Notes under the pieces: model-generated | Database searches by the model: none | What the model was told of the DNA's origin: nothing | Seen by the model: only the letters and a program-made list of their open reading frames with translations | Position numbers and translations under genes: made by a program | Shown: piece after piece, positions 6,554 to 14,986 of the stretch | Layout: every line of letters begins with the position of its first letter | Numbering within the stretch: position 1 is the first letter of the stretch | Assembly: GCA_045594565.1 (NCBI GenBank) | Contig: JAZNYT010000074.1 | Location: 1-20,747 of the forward strand | Length of the DNA: 20,747 nt | Reading direction: 5' to 3' | Origin: RGIG6353 sp045594565 | GTDB taxonomy: Bacteria > Bacillota > Clostridia > Oscillospirales > SIG627

Positions 6554-8153
6554 ACTTCTGTTCTACGAAGATATTTACGCCCTTTGTTTCGTCATACCAA
6601 TTAAACTTATAAAGCTTGCCGTCGGAAATGTATTCACGGGGACAGGTATTGTCAAACCAGTCAACCGGCTTCATTGAAGCGCCCTTGTCTGCAATCTTGA
6701 AAGCATCGGAAAGACGCTTCTTGTCTGCATCTGTGAGCATACCGGGAGTTATTGAAATAAATAGGCTTGTTCCCGAAAGAGCGCAGGCCTCGAAGAATCT
6801 CAAATTCATCTCGGTAGAAACGTGCTCTGTTATAGCGGCGCAATCGGGGTCTGTTATAAAGAAGGTGTTGTTCTGAGGAAGTCTGAATGCAAGCGAGTTT
6901 ACGCCCATCTTTCTCGTCTTGTTCCAATCGAAGCCGCTTGTGTCAAGACCGCTTCTTGAAATCTGATGTATACCTGCCGCAAGATGATTGTAGGTGTTAC
7001 AGCCCATAATGAGAGTATCACCTGCCGCCTTCTGAATGGTGGTATAAAGCTTCTTTATGATTTCGGCATTTGTAACGCTCGTATCGTCAAACTGCCATCC
7101 GTCATCTGTTATATGGTCCTTGAGATATATCTCATCGTAAATGTCGGCAGTAAGCATATCGGGTGCGGTAAAGTCGTACTTTATCATCTTGTATCCGTCG
7201 TTTGCAATTCCGGAAACGACGCCTGCTACGTAGTCAAGCACCTCTTCTTTTGAGGGGTCAAGGAAAAGTCCGCCGTCAGCGCCAAGGTGTCTTGGATGAT
7301 AAAGGCTCTCATGGAATTTTTCCTTTGTGAGTAAAGGTCTTATCCATATACCGGGGTCGCAACCCATTTCACTCATTTCGTGGGCAAGTTCCTTCATATT
7401 TCCGAACTTTTCGGAAGGAGTCCAAGGTCCGCCGTTATAAGTATCGTGAAGCACCTGCCATCCGTCGTCTATAAGCATAAAGGGACGGTTTTTAGTGCCC
7501 TGACAAAGCTCTGCCGTAATAGAGGTGTCTACAAGCACACTTTCTCTTGAAATATTTCCGTAAGCGTAATACCAGTTGTTAAGGCCGAAAATAGGACGTG
7601 TGGGAAGATTGGGCTTTTCGCACATAACACGGCAGAATGCCTGACATGAGTCAAATGCATCCTCCCCTTCCTTGCCCTCTCTTTCAACAACTGTAGCGCA
7701 AATAAGGCTCTTCTTGATTTTCACTCCGTTGCCGCCGTTTCTTACGTCAAGGGTAAGTGTTATGCCCTCTTGGTCAAGCTGCCAGAAAACGAAGCTGTTA
7801 GGGCCTGTCTTGACTCCGTAGCCGTGTGTGAGCTTTCCGTCGAAGCACTGAACGTACCAAGCGTAGTGCTTCTCGGGAATAACGGGCATCCAACCCATAT
7901 CGCCGAATTCAACGCCGGGTGAATCACCGAGCATTCTCTTAACGAAAGTAAAATCATCGTTCCATCTTACTCTGATTCTTGAAACAGGCTGTGCCGTTTC
8001 AACTGCAACCACATCGAGAGCCGAGCCGTTTATTACTATCTCTACTTCTGCCGCCTCTGTAGAGAACTTCGAGTCCTGTTTTTTTGCCGTTTTCCAACCG
8101 TCTTTCGTCTGTATTTCAACAAAATCGGGTATTCTTATAATAGATTTAAACAT
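6552..8153 (-). CDS. Alpha-galactosidase-like glycoside hydrolase (GH36/melibiase type)
   Basis: A retaining glycosidase, probably releasing alpha-galactosyl residues from oligosaccharides. The 533-residue protein has an N-terminal beta domain (to about 185) and then a TIM barrel. Barrel motifs are FGLNNWYYAYG (189-199), the substrate-loop LIDDGWQ (227-233), the nucleophile motif KYDF (D327 predicted) and RSGLDTSGFDW (400-410), where D404 is the likely acid/base. It is shorter than classical 700-residue GH36 enzymes, which carry a larger N-terminal domain. No signal peptide is visible, so it is cytoplasmic. AAAGGAG precedes the ATG. It follows the GH3 gene by 14 bases, so both come from the promoter at 10217-10245. 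Family is secure; exact sugar specificity is not. Confidence 0.86.
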   Translation of the reverse strand: MFKSIIRIPDFVEIQTKDGWKTAKKQDSKFSTEAAEVEIVINGSALDVVAVETAQPVSRIRVRWNDDFTFVKRMLGDSPGVEFGDMGWMPVIPEKHYAWYVQCFDGKLTHGYGVKTGPNSFVFWQLDQEGITLTLDVRNGGNGVKIKKSLICATVVEREGKEGEDAFDSCQAFCRVMCEKPNLPTRPIFGLNNWYYAYGNISRESVLVDTSITAELCQGTKNRPFMLIDDGWQVLHDTYNGGPWTPSEKFGNMKELAHEMSEMGCDPGIWIRPLLTKEKFHESLYHPRHLGADGGLFLDPSKEEVLDYVAGVVSGIANDGYKMIKYDFTAPDMLTADIYDEIYLKDHITDDGWQFDDTSVTNAEIIKKLYTTIQKAAGDTLIMGCNTYNHLAAGIHQISRSGLDTSGFDWNKTRKMGVNSLAFRLPQNNTFFITDPDCAAITEHVSTEMNLRFFEACALSGTSLFISITPGMLTDADKKRLSDAFKIADKGASMKPVDWFDNTCPREYISDGKLYKFNWYDETKGVNIFVEQK

Positions 8154-8167
8154 ATCTTTCTCCTTTG

Positions 8168-10183
8168 TTATCCTATCATTGTCTCGCCAACCTTATTGAG
8201 TGTATAAGGTATGTCACTGTCTACCGTTATGCTCTTTTCAAGCCTTATATCTCTTGAAGATGCGCCAACGTAAATCACATATTCACCCGGCTCTGTTATA
8301 AAGTCCTTCAAGAGAACGTTATAATATCCTATATCCTTTATATCTAATTCAATGATTATTTCCTTTTCTTCTCCCGCCTCAAGAGTAACCTTCTCAAAGG
8401 CTTTAAGCTCCTTCACAGGTCTTATAACCGTTGCACAAGGGTCTCCCACGTAAAGCTGAGCAACCTCTGCTCCCTTTATACCGCCCACATTCTTGATTTT
8501 AAAGGACGTGGTGAGCTTGTCGCCATCTTGCTTTACAAAGATATCGCTGTACTCGAATTTAGTATAAGAAAGCCCGTGTCCGAAGGGATAAATAATCTCA
8601 TCGGGATGAAGGTCATAATATCTATATCCCACAAAAAGTCTTTCGGGATATTCAACCGTGAATTCCGTACCCGGATACTTCATATCATCACGAAGCCTTG
8701 AAGGAAAGGTTTCGGAAAGCTTACCCGAGGGGTTTATTCTACCGCAAAGCACGTCGGCAATAGCACTTCCTGCGCTTTCACCGCCAAGCCACATCTGTAC
8801 GATAGCGTTTGTCTTGTCCTTCCAGCTTCCAAGAATCATAGCCGAACCCGACTGAATCACCACCGCTACGTTCTTGTTTATTTCAAGAGCAAAATTTACA
8901 AAAAGCTCGTAGTTGGGATTGAACTCTGCCGTTCTTCTGTCATACTGCTCGGTATCCTCAGATTCCATCGAGCCCATAAACATAAGCACAAGGTCTGCAT
9001 CCGAAATAAACTCGATGTATTCTTCGTATTTAGTCCACAGCATTTCACGGGAGAAGGTTGTCTTCTGATAAAGCTCCATGTACTTTATCTCTATATCCTC
9101 GTGAACTGCCTCTCGAAGCTTCTCCAAAGGCGAGTCTACGTATTCAGGCTTAACCTTGACCTCGGCGCTGCCCTGACCTGATATGAGCGGAGACGCGGCA
9201 AATTCACCAATCACCGCAATTTTCTTGTACTTTTCCTTGGTTATGGGAAGTGCGTTGTTATCGTTTTTGAGAAGTACAATACCCGCACCTGCAACCTCTC
9301 TTGCCACTTGGTGCTGCTCATCCCTGTCGTAAGTGATATTTTTGTCCACCTCTGAAAGAAGGAATTTCAACATTCTTCTTACGGCATTGTCAATTTCATC
9401 TATTGTAATTTCGCCCTTTTCGATACCTTGTTTCAATTCTTCAAGCAGGTTTGTATTCTGGGGCATCTGCATATCAAGACCTGCGCCAAACGCTCTGACG
9501 GAATTATGAACTGCCCCCCAATCCGAAACGACAAAGCCTTCATAGCCCCACATCTCTTTAAGAACTTCTGTGAGAAGGAATTTGTTTTCGGAGCACCAGA
9601 TAGAATGGAGCTTATTGTAGGCACACATTACGCTGGCAGGCGATGATTTCTTTATTGCAATCTCAAACGCCTTAAGATAGATTTCCATAAGTGTTCTGAA
9701 ATCTATATCTACACTTGTTCTTATTCTGTATTTCTCTTGATTATTAAGTGCATAATGTTTAAGAGATGCACCGACACCAAGACTTTGAAGTCCGTTTATG
9801 TAAGCGGCTGCCATATTTCCCGCAAGGACGGGGTCCTCGGAAAAGTATTCGAAATTTCTGCCGCAAAGAATATGTCTCTTTATATTTACACCCGGACCGA
9901 GAATCATATCTATATTATGCTCGATACAATCTTTGGCAATTGCCTCTCCCATTTTGTAAACCAAATCCTTGTCCCACGTTGAAGCAACAAGGCAAAGGTT
10001 TGGAAATGCGGTGCAATTATCTTTTTCTTCCGCTCTTACACCGTGAGGACCATCGGCAAACATCTTGGATTTAACTCCGAGGCGTCCCACCTCGGCAGTT
10101 GCCATTGAACCTGTACCCGTAATAAGTGAAACCTTCTCTTCAAAGGTCAACGCTTTGAGTATTTCTTCTATTTTTTTATCCAT
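8168..10183 (-). CDS. Beta-glucosidase-like glycoside hydrolase family 3
   Basis: A retaining exo-glycosidase removing terminal beta-linked sugars. The 671-residue protein has the GH3 barrel with DGPHGVR (44-50), GRNFEYFSEDP (108-118), LKHYALNNQE (141-150) and the nucleophile motif VVSDWGAV (D221). The second alpha/beta domain (about 300-530) carries SMESEDTEQYDR (405-416), one of whose glutamates is probably the acid/base. A fibronectin-III-like domain (about 570-655) ends it, as in many beta-glucosidases. No signal peptide, so it acts on imported substrate. AGAGGA precedes the ATG. It is first in a two-gene unit with the GH36 enzyme, a pair suited to trimming mixed plant or host oligosaccharides. 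No transporter or regulator lies alongside. Xylosidase activity cannot be excluded. Confidence 0.93.
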   Translation of the reverse strand: MDKKIEEILKALTFEEKVSLITGTGSMATAEVGRLGVKSKMFADGPHGVRAEEKDNCTAFPNLCLVASTWDKDLVYKMGEAIAKDCIEHNIDMILGPGVNIKRHILCGRNFEYFSEDPVLAGNMAAAYINGLQSLGVGASLKHYALNNQEKYRIRTSVDIDFRTLMEIYLKAFEIAIKKSSPASVMCAYNKLHSIWCSENKFLLTEVLKEMWGYEGFVVSDWGAVHNSVRAFGAGLDMQMPQNTNLLEELKQGIEKGEITIDEIDNAVRRMLKFLLSEVDKNITYDRDEQHQVAREVAGAGIVLLKNDNNALPITKEKYKKIAVIGEFAASPLISGQGSAEVKVKPEYVDSPLEKLREAVHEDIEIKYMELYQKTTFSREMLWTKYEEYIEFISDADLVLMFMGSMESEDTEQYDRRTAEFNPNYELFVNFALEINKNVAVVIQSGSAMILGSWKDKTNAIVQMWLGGESAGSAIADVLCGRINPSGKLSETFPSRLRDDMKYPGTEFTVEYPERLFVGYRYYDLHPDEIIYPFGHGLSYTKFEYSDIFVKQDGDKLTTSFKIKNVGGIKGAEVAQLYVGDPCATVIRPVKELKAFEKVTLEAGEEKEIIIELDIKDIGYYNVLLKDFITEPGEYVIYVGASSRDIRLEKSITVDSDIPYTLNKVGETMIG

Positions 10184-10216
10184 TTATTTCCTCTAATGTA
10201 TCGTGTTATTTTGTTT

Positions 10217-10245
10217 ATTATATCATAGCAAAAGACTAATTTCAA
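10217..10245 (-). promoter_or_regulatory. Sigma-A promoter of the GH3-GH36 unit
   Basis: Minus-strand TTGAAA (10245-10240), 17-bp spacer, TATAAT (10222-10217), with TATGA directly before the -10 box. Transcription would start about 25 bases before the GH3 start codon. Its -35 box is 7 bp from that of the divergent pyrophosphatase promoter. Confidence 0.85.
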
Positions 10246-10252
10246 TAATTGC

Positions 10253-10281
10253 TTGAATTTTTTTACGTATTATAGTATAAT
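10253..10281 (+). promoter_or_regulatory. Sigma-A promoter of the pyrophosphatase gene
   Basis: Plus-strand TTGAAT (10253-10258), 17-bp spacer, TATAAT (10276-10281). AAAGGAG at 10298-10304 serves the ATG at 10312. The two divergent promoters are back to back, with no recognisable operator beyond the mirrored -35 boxes. Confidence 0.85.
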
Positions 10282-10311
10282 AATTGTCACAATTTATAAA
10301 GGAGTATTATT

Positions 10312-10845
10312 ATGGCAAATATATGGCATGACATATCCCCTAAAAGAATAAACGCCGATGACTTTATATGCGTTGTTGAGATTTCAAAGGGAAGTAAGAA
10401 AAAATACGAGCTTGACAAGGAAACGGGATATATTATTCTCGACAGAATTCTTTATACCTCTACCCACTATCCCGCAAACTATGGGTTTATTCCGAGAACT
10501 CTCGGTGACGATAACGACCCACTTGACGTTCTTCTTCTCTGCGCCGAGCCCCTTGAGCCTCTGACACTTGTGAGAGCTTACCCTATCGGTGTAATTTCTA
10601 TGATAGATAACGGAAGAAACGACGAGAAGATAATCGCTATTCCCTTCGATGACCCCAACAACAATCAATACACAAATATCGACCAGCTCCCCTCACACGT
10701 GTTCGATGAAATGAGACACTTCTTCACCGTTTACAAGAACCTCGAAAAGAAGGAAACCGCGGTAAACGAGGTGCAGGACAGAGAGGTTGCAATAAACGTA
10801 ATTAAGTCTGCGATAGATAACTACATTGAGAATTTCTGTAAATAA
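10312..10845 (+). CDS. ppa: Inorganic pyrophosphatase, soluble family I
   Basis: Hydrolyses inorganic pyrophosphate to two phosphates, pulling biosynthetic reactions forward in the cytoplasm. The 177-residue protein matches family I length. It carries the metal-binding signature DDNDPLDVL (D67, D69, D72), the preceding HYPANYGFIPRTL stretch (52-64), and later acidic residues (MIDNGRNDEKIIAIP, about 96-110). Many Clostridia use manganese-dependent family II enzymes or membrane pumps instead, so a family I enzyme here is mildly informative about lineage. Single-gene unit: own promoter upstream and a terminator downstream, converging on rsmG and divergent from the glycosidase unit. Confidence 0.96.
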   Translation: MANIWHDISPKRINADDFICVVEISKGSKKKYELDKETGYIILDRILYTSTHYPANYGFIPRTLGDDNDPLDVLLLCAEPLEPLTLVRAYPIGVISMIDNGRNDEKIIAIPFDDPNNNQYTNIDQLPSHVFDEMRHFFTVYKNLEKKETAVNEVQDREVAINVIKSAIDNYIENFCK

Positions 10846-10846
10846 A

Positions 10847-10883
10847 AAGCAAGGCGTCACTTTTGGTGATGCCTTGTTTCTTT
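10847..10883. terminator. Bidirectional terminator between ppa and rsmG
   Basis: An 11-bp stem (CAAGGCGTCAC at 10850-10860 and GTGATGCCTTG at 10866-10876, one G-T pair) is followed by TTTCTTT on the plus strand and by CTTTTTATTT on the minus strand. It can therefore end both convergent transcripts. Confidence 0.9.
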
Positions 10884-11646
10884 AAAGAGGTTTCTTCGTT
10901 ATTGCGGAATATAGTCTCGGATAGATGGGAGGGGTAGGCTTCACCTTTTCTATCACTATCATATAGCGCTTTGCGGATACGAAATCAAGAAGCGCTTCTT
11001 TATCCTCGAAAAAGATTGCGGTATCAATATCGAACTTTATTTCGTCTACTCTCTTGATTTTTCCGCCAAGCTTCGCGATACCTGCCTTTGCTTCAAGAAG
11101 CTCCTCCTCAGCGGTTGCAGCCTTCATGGAAATAAAGGTGCCTCCCACCTTAACAAAGGGCATACAAAGCTCTACAAGCACGTTGAGCCTTGCCATAGCG
11201 CGTGCGGTAACCACATCGAATTTTTCTCGAAGGGCTCCGTTTTTACCTGCTACGTCCTCCGCTCTTGCGGCAACGGTGGTAACCTTTTCAAGTCCAAGCT
11301 TTTCGGCGGTAGCCTTCACGTATCTTATCTTCTTTTCGGTACTGTCAACCATAGTTATATCAATATCGGGACGTGCAATTTTTATGGGCAGTCCGGGGAA
11401 GCCTCCGCCGCAACCGATATCTGCCATTTTTATTCTCTCTTTTTTCATTTCGGGAAGCTCCATAATAGAAAGAGAGTCGGCAAAATGCTTTGTAGCAATT
11501 CCCACAGGGTCAACGATTGAGGTTACGTTGACCTTTTTGTTTTCTTCAACCAGGATTTCCGCAAGGCTATCGAATAAAGAAAGCTGTTCTTCGGAAAGTG
11601 TTGGTATACCCGAAAAAGAGGAAAGAATTTCTTTTATTTTTTCCAT
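10882..11646 (-). CDS. rsmG: 16S rRNA m7G527 methyltransferase RsmG
   Basis: Methylates N7 of G527 in 16S rRNA using S-adenosylmethionine; loss gives low-level streptomycin resistance in several bacteria. The 254-residue protein contains the SAM-binding motif DIGCGGGFPGLPI (76-88), the acidic second motif MVDSTEKK, DVVTARAMA, and the C-terminal TPPIYPR-type tail typical of GidB/RsmG. Length fits the family (about 215-250), slightly long. Last of the mnmE-mnmG-rsmG run, 9 bases after mnmG, with a weak ribosome site (GGTG), so translation may depend on coupling. Confidence 0.96.
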   Translation of the reverse strand: MEKIKEILSSFSGIPTLSEEQLSLFDSLAEILVEENKKVNVTSIVDPVGIATKHFADSLSIMELPEMKKERIKMADIGCGGGFPGLPIKIARPDIDITMVDSTEKKIRYVKATAEKLGLEKVTTVAARAEDVAGKNGALREKFDVVTARAMARLNVLVELCMPFVKVGGTFISMKAATAEEELLEAKAGIAKLGGKIKRVDEIKFDIDTAIFFEDKEALLDFVSAKRYMIVIEKVKPTPPIYPRLYSAITKKPL

Positions 11647-11655
11647 ATTACACCA

Positions 11656-13539
11656 TCATTTCATATTGAAATATATCAAAAGCACAGATATATCCGCAGG
11701 GCTTATTCCCGAAATACGTGAAGCCTGTCCGATATTTAAGGGCTTTATCTTGTTAAGCTTCTGAGATGCCTCGATTCTGATGCCCTTCACTGTGGTATAG
11801 TCGATATCCTGAGGAAGCTTTTTGTTTTCAAGCTTTTTGAATGCCTCTATTTCAAGCTCCTGCTTTTTGATATATCCCTTATACTTGATTTCGGTTTCGG
11901 CACGTCTCATAGCCTCTTTTGAAAGAATAGGGCGCGTTTTATCAACGGGAGTGAGCAAATCGTAATTCAGTTCAGGGCGTCTTACAAGGTCACCGTAGCG
12001 TATACCTGTTGTAACGGGTGCGGAATTGTTTTCGGTGAGTATTTTATCAAGCTCGGCGGAAGGTGCGATAAACGTGCTTTCGGCTCTCTCTATCTCACGG
12101 TCTATCTCATCAAAGAGTCTCATCTTCACTTCGTATCTTTCATCGTCGATAAGACCTGCGTATCTTCCGTACTCTATAAGACGGCGGTCTGCATTGTCCT
12201 GACGGAGAAGAAGCCTGTACTCGCAACGGGAGGTCATTATTCTGTAAGGCTCGTTAGTGCCCTTCGTTACAAGGTCGTCAATGAGAGTTCCGATATACGA
12301 GGATGCTCTCGTGAGTATCATGGGCTCTCTTCCCTGAAGGCTGAGAGCTGCATTTATTCCTGCAACAAGGCCCTGTGCCGCCGCCTCCTCATAGCCGGAG
12401 GTGCCATTAAACTGACCTGCGCCGTAAAGTCCCGAAATTTCCTTGAACTCAAGAGTAGGAAGAAGCTGGGTTGGGTCTGCAAGGTCGTATTCTATAGCGT
12501 AAGCGGTACGCATTACCTCTGCATTTTCAAGTCCCTTTATGGAGTGAAGAATCTTGAGCTGTACGTCCTCGGGAAGTGATGAGCTGAGTCCCTGAACGTA
12601 TACCTCATCGGTATCTCTGCCCATAGGCTCAAGAAAAAGCTGATGTCGTTCCTTGTCGGAAAACCTTACAACCTTATCCTCGATGCTGGGGCAGTATCGA
12701 GGTCCTACGCCTCTGATATTACCCGAATAAAGCGGAGAGCGGTGAAGATTTTCTTTTATAATATTGTGGGTATCTTCGTTTGTATATACGGTATAGCAAT
12801 TATACTGTTCACGCGTTTGAAATTCATCCTTATCGGTATGATAGGAGTAGCAAAAAGGCTCTTTGTCTCCGGGTTGAACCTCGGTCTTTTCATAGTCTAT
12901 ACTGTTTTTATGAATACGCGCGGGAGTGCCCGTCTTAAAGCGAAGCATCTTCATTCCGAGCTTTTCAAGAGATTCGGTTAAAAATGCCGCGGGGAACATA
13001 TTGTCAGGACCCGAAGAAAAGCTTACGTCACCTACAATTACTCTCGCATTAAGATAAGTACCTGTGGAAATTATAACCTTTTTCGCGTGCCACTCGGCAC
13101 CGTAGCGTGTTGTAACAGAAAGTCCGCCCTCTTCACGCTCTACCGCCACGATTTCAGCCTGTATAAGACGAAGATTCTCGGTCTTTTCGATGGTCTTCTT
13201 CATAAGAGTCTGATAGGCTCTGCGGTCTGCCTGCATACGAAGTGAGTGTACGGCAGGGCCTTTGCCGAGGTTTAGCATACGGCTTTGCATACACACCTTA
13301 TCGGCGGCTCGTCCCATTTCACCCCCAAGGGCATCTATCTCATACACAAGATGACCCTTGCCCGTACCGCCTATAGAGGGGTTACAGGGCATATTTCCAA
13401 CCGCGTCCAGGTTGAGGGTAAAGAGTATGGTACTGCATCCCATTCGTGCTGCCGCGAGCGCCGCCTCTATTCCTGCGTGACCTGCACCTATTACTATAAT
13501 ATCTGTATTTCCGGCGTAATATTTTTGAGTATCTGTCAT
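11656..13539 (-). CDS. mnmG: tRNA uridine-5-carboxymethylaminomethyl(34) synthesis enzyme MnmG
   Basis: FAD-dependent partner of MnmE; together they place the carboxymethylaminomethyl group on C5 of wobble U34. The ATG at 13539 gives 627 residues, the family norm. The reading frame continues upstream to a GTG at 13554, but that lies inside mnmE, has no ribosome site and adds non-conserved residues. Motifs: FAD-binding VIGAGHAGIEA (16-26), PCNPSIGGTGKGH (51-63, C52), and RGVGPRYCPSIEDK with the second conserved cysteine C283. The C-terminal RIEASQKLNKIKPLNIG tail binds MnmE and tRNA. The ATG begins one base after the mnmE stop, with GGGA as a weak ribosome site, so coupling to mnmE is likely. 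Confidence 0.96.
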   Translation of the reverse strand: MTDTQKYYAGNTDIIVIGAGHAGIEAALAAARMGCSTILFTLNLDAVGNMPCNPSIGGTGKGHLVYEIDALGGEMGRAADKVCMQSRMLNLGKGPAVHSLRMQADRRAYQTLMKKTIEKTENLRLIQAEIVAVEREEGGLSVTTRYGAEWHAKKVIISTGTYLNARVIVGDVSFSSGPDNMFPAAFLTESLEKLGMKMLRFKTGTPARIHKNSIDYEKTEVQPGDKEPFCYSYHTDKDEFQTREQYNCYTVYTNEDTHNIIKENLHRSPLYSGNIRGVGPRYCPSIEDKVVRFSDKERHQLFLEPMGRDTDEVYVQGLSSSLPEDVQLKILHSIKGLENAEVMRTAYAIEYDLADPTQLLPTLEFKEISGLYGAGQFNGTSGYEEAAAQGLVAGINAALSLQGREPMILTRASSYIGTLIDDLVTKGTNEPYRIMTSRCEYRLLLRQDNADRRLIEYGRYAGLIDDERYEVKMRLFDEIDREIERAESTFIAPSAELDKILTENNSAPVTTGIRYGDLVRRPELNYDLLTPVDKTRPILSKEAMRRAETEIKYKGYIKKQELEIEAFKKLENKKLPQDIDYTTVKGIRIEASQKLNKIKPLNIGQASRISGISPADISVLLIYFNMK

Positions 13540-13540
13540 T

Positions 13541-14926
13541 TTATTTTCCCACACAAAACTTTGAGAATATTTCGTTTACTACTTTTTCGGCAACTGTTCT
13601 TGAATCTATTTCGCCTACAATATTAACGGCTCTTTCGAGCTCTATTGCACCCATGTCCTTCATGCCGTCCCTGACCAGTCTCTCCGACTCATCAAGCGTC
13701 TCAACTGTCTTTTTAAGAGAGGTAAGCTGACGGACGTTCGTTATTACCTCGCCACGCTCAACTGCATTCTCTGAGGTAATAAAGCCTTCTATTACGGCTT
13801 TTTTTAATGTGTCCATTCCCTCACCCGTTTTGCCCGAAACGGCGTGTCCTTTTCCAAGCACTTCTTCTATAAGTGCTCTATCAAGAACACTGTCAAGGTC
13901 ACTCTTTGTAAATACGGGTATAATGACTTTTCCTTCTACCTTTTTCAACTCTTCTACAATTTCTCTGTCACTATCGTCAAGAGGACGCGAAAGGTCGAAA
14001 AGAGGAAGGATAAGCTCGGTTGAGGCATCAGAAATCTTTTCCTTTGCAATATCAACGCCCATCTTCTCAATTTCATCGGATGTATCTTTTCTTATACCGG
14101 CAGTATCGAAAAGGCGAAGTACTACTCCGTCGATTTCGACGTTCTGTTCAAGAACGTCTCGGGTAGTACCGGGAATATCCGTAACTATAGCTTTTTTTGC
14201 GGAAAGAAGTGAATTAAAGAAGGAGGATTTGCCAACGTTGGGCTTGCCTACTATAACAGTGTTTATACCGTGTGCCACCGCGTGTCCGCTTTTGTAGGTG
14301 GCTATGAGGGATGAACACTTAGAGCGTGTTTCGTTTATTTTGTCAAGGAGTGTTGTGTCATCCATATCCTCAAGGTCTTCCTCGGGATAGTCGATGGAAG
14401 CATATAGGGATGATATGAGTGATATGATTTCACCGGTTATTTCTTCAAGCTTTTCAGAAAGGGCTCCTCCCACGTGACGTGCGGAAAGACGTACCGCCCT
14501 CTCTCCTTCTGCTGTTAGAAGGTCGCCTATAGCTTCGGCTTCGGTGAGGCTGATTTTGTTGTTTATAAATGCGCGCCTTGTGAATTCTCCTGCCTCCGCC
14601 ATTCTTGCGCCCTTTTCAAGGACGGCAGAAAGAACCATAGAAGTTACAGTATAGCCTCCGTGACATGATATCTCCACCATATCCTCTCCTGTAAAGCTAC
14701 GGGGCGCTACAAAATATGTGAGCATTCCACTGTCAATATTTGATTTTTCATCATAAATATCGCCGTATATTGCATATCTTTCGGGATAGTCTTTAAGAGG
14801 CTTACCTGATTTTGCAAAAAACATTTTTTCTGCAAGTTCTATAGCGCCACTGCCGGATATTCTTATTACGGCAATGCCGCCCTGACCTCTCGGGGTAGAT
14901 ACGGCGGAAATTATATCACTTAACAT
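13541..14926 (-). CDS. mnmE: tRNA modification GTPase MnmE
   Basis: Potassium-activated GTPase that works with MnmG on U34 modification, supplying a folate-bound one-carbon unit. The 461-residue protein has the N-terminal tetrahydrofolate-binding domain (to about 118, with STPRGQGGIAVIRISG), a helical domain, and an inserted G domain. G-domain motifs: GKPNVGKSS (227-235), DIPGTTRD (250-257), DTAGIR (274-279). The protein ends with FCVGK, the conserved catalytic cysteine tail. The base-specificity motif reads FTKSD in place of the usual NKxD, a conservative variation. AAGGAG lies 4 bases before the ATG, directly after the T-tract of a terminator-like hairpin following jag. Confidence 0.97.
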   Translation of the reverse strand: MLSDIISAVSTPRGQGGIAVIRISGSGAIELAEKMFFAKSGKPLKDYPERYAIYGDIYDEKSNIDSGMLTYFVAPRSFTGEDMVEISCHGGYTVTSMVLSAVLEKGARMAEAGEFTRRAFINNKISLTEAEAIGDLLTAEGERAVRLSARHVGGALSEKLEEITGEIISLISSLYASIDYPEEDLEDMDDTTLLDKINETRSKCSSLIATYKSGHAVAHGINTVIVGKPNVGKSSFFNSLLSAKKAIVTDIPGTTRDVLEQNVEIDGVVLRLFDTAGIRKDTSDEIEKMGVDIAKEKISDASTELILPLFDLSRPLDDSDREIVEELKKVEGKVIIPVFTKSDLDSVLDRALIEEVLGKGHAVSGKTGEGMDTLKKAVIEGFITSENAVERGEVITNVRQLTSLKKTVETLDESERLVRDGMKDMGAIELERAVNIVGEIDSRTVAEKVVNEIFSKFCVGK

Positions 14927-14936
14927 AATGCTCCTT

Positions 14937-14980
14937 AAAAAAATAATGGGTAAATTCAGGGCAAGAGCCTGAATTTACCC
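14937..14980 (-). terminator. Terminator or attenuator between jag and mnmE
   Basis: A perfect 13-bp stem (GGGTAAATTCAGG 14948-14960 and CCTGAATTTACCC 14968-14980, 7-nt loop). On the minus strand, ATTA and seven T follow (14943-14937). The T-tract runs directly into the mnmE ribosome site AAGGAG (14936-14931). There is no clear promoter between it and mnmE. Confidence 0.8.
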
Positions 14981-14986
14981 TTTTTC

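Noticed and set aside
13540..13554. GTG start for mnmG at 13554, giving 632 residues
   Set aside because: It lies inside mnmE, has no ribosome site and adds residues not typical of MnmG. The ATG at 13539 follows the mnmE stop by one base and gives the family length.
13809..14297. Ser-rich plus-strand frame of 162 codons opposite mnmE
   Set aside because: Serine-rich composition is the usual product of reading the antisense of a strong coding gene. No ribosome site.
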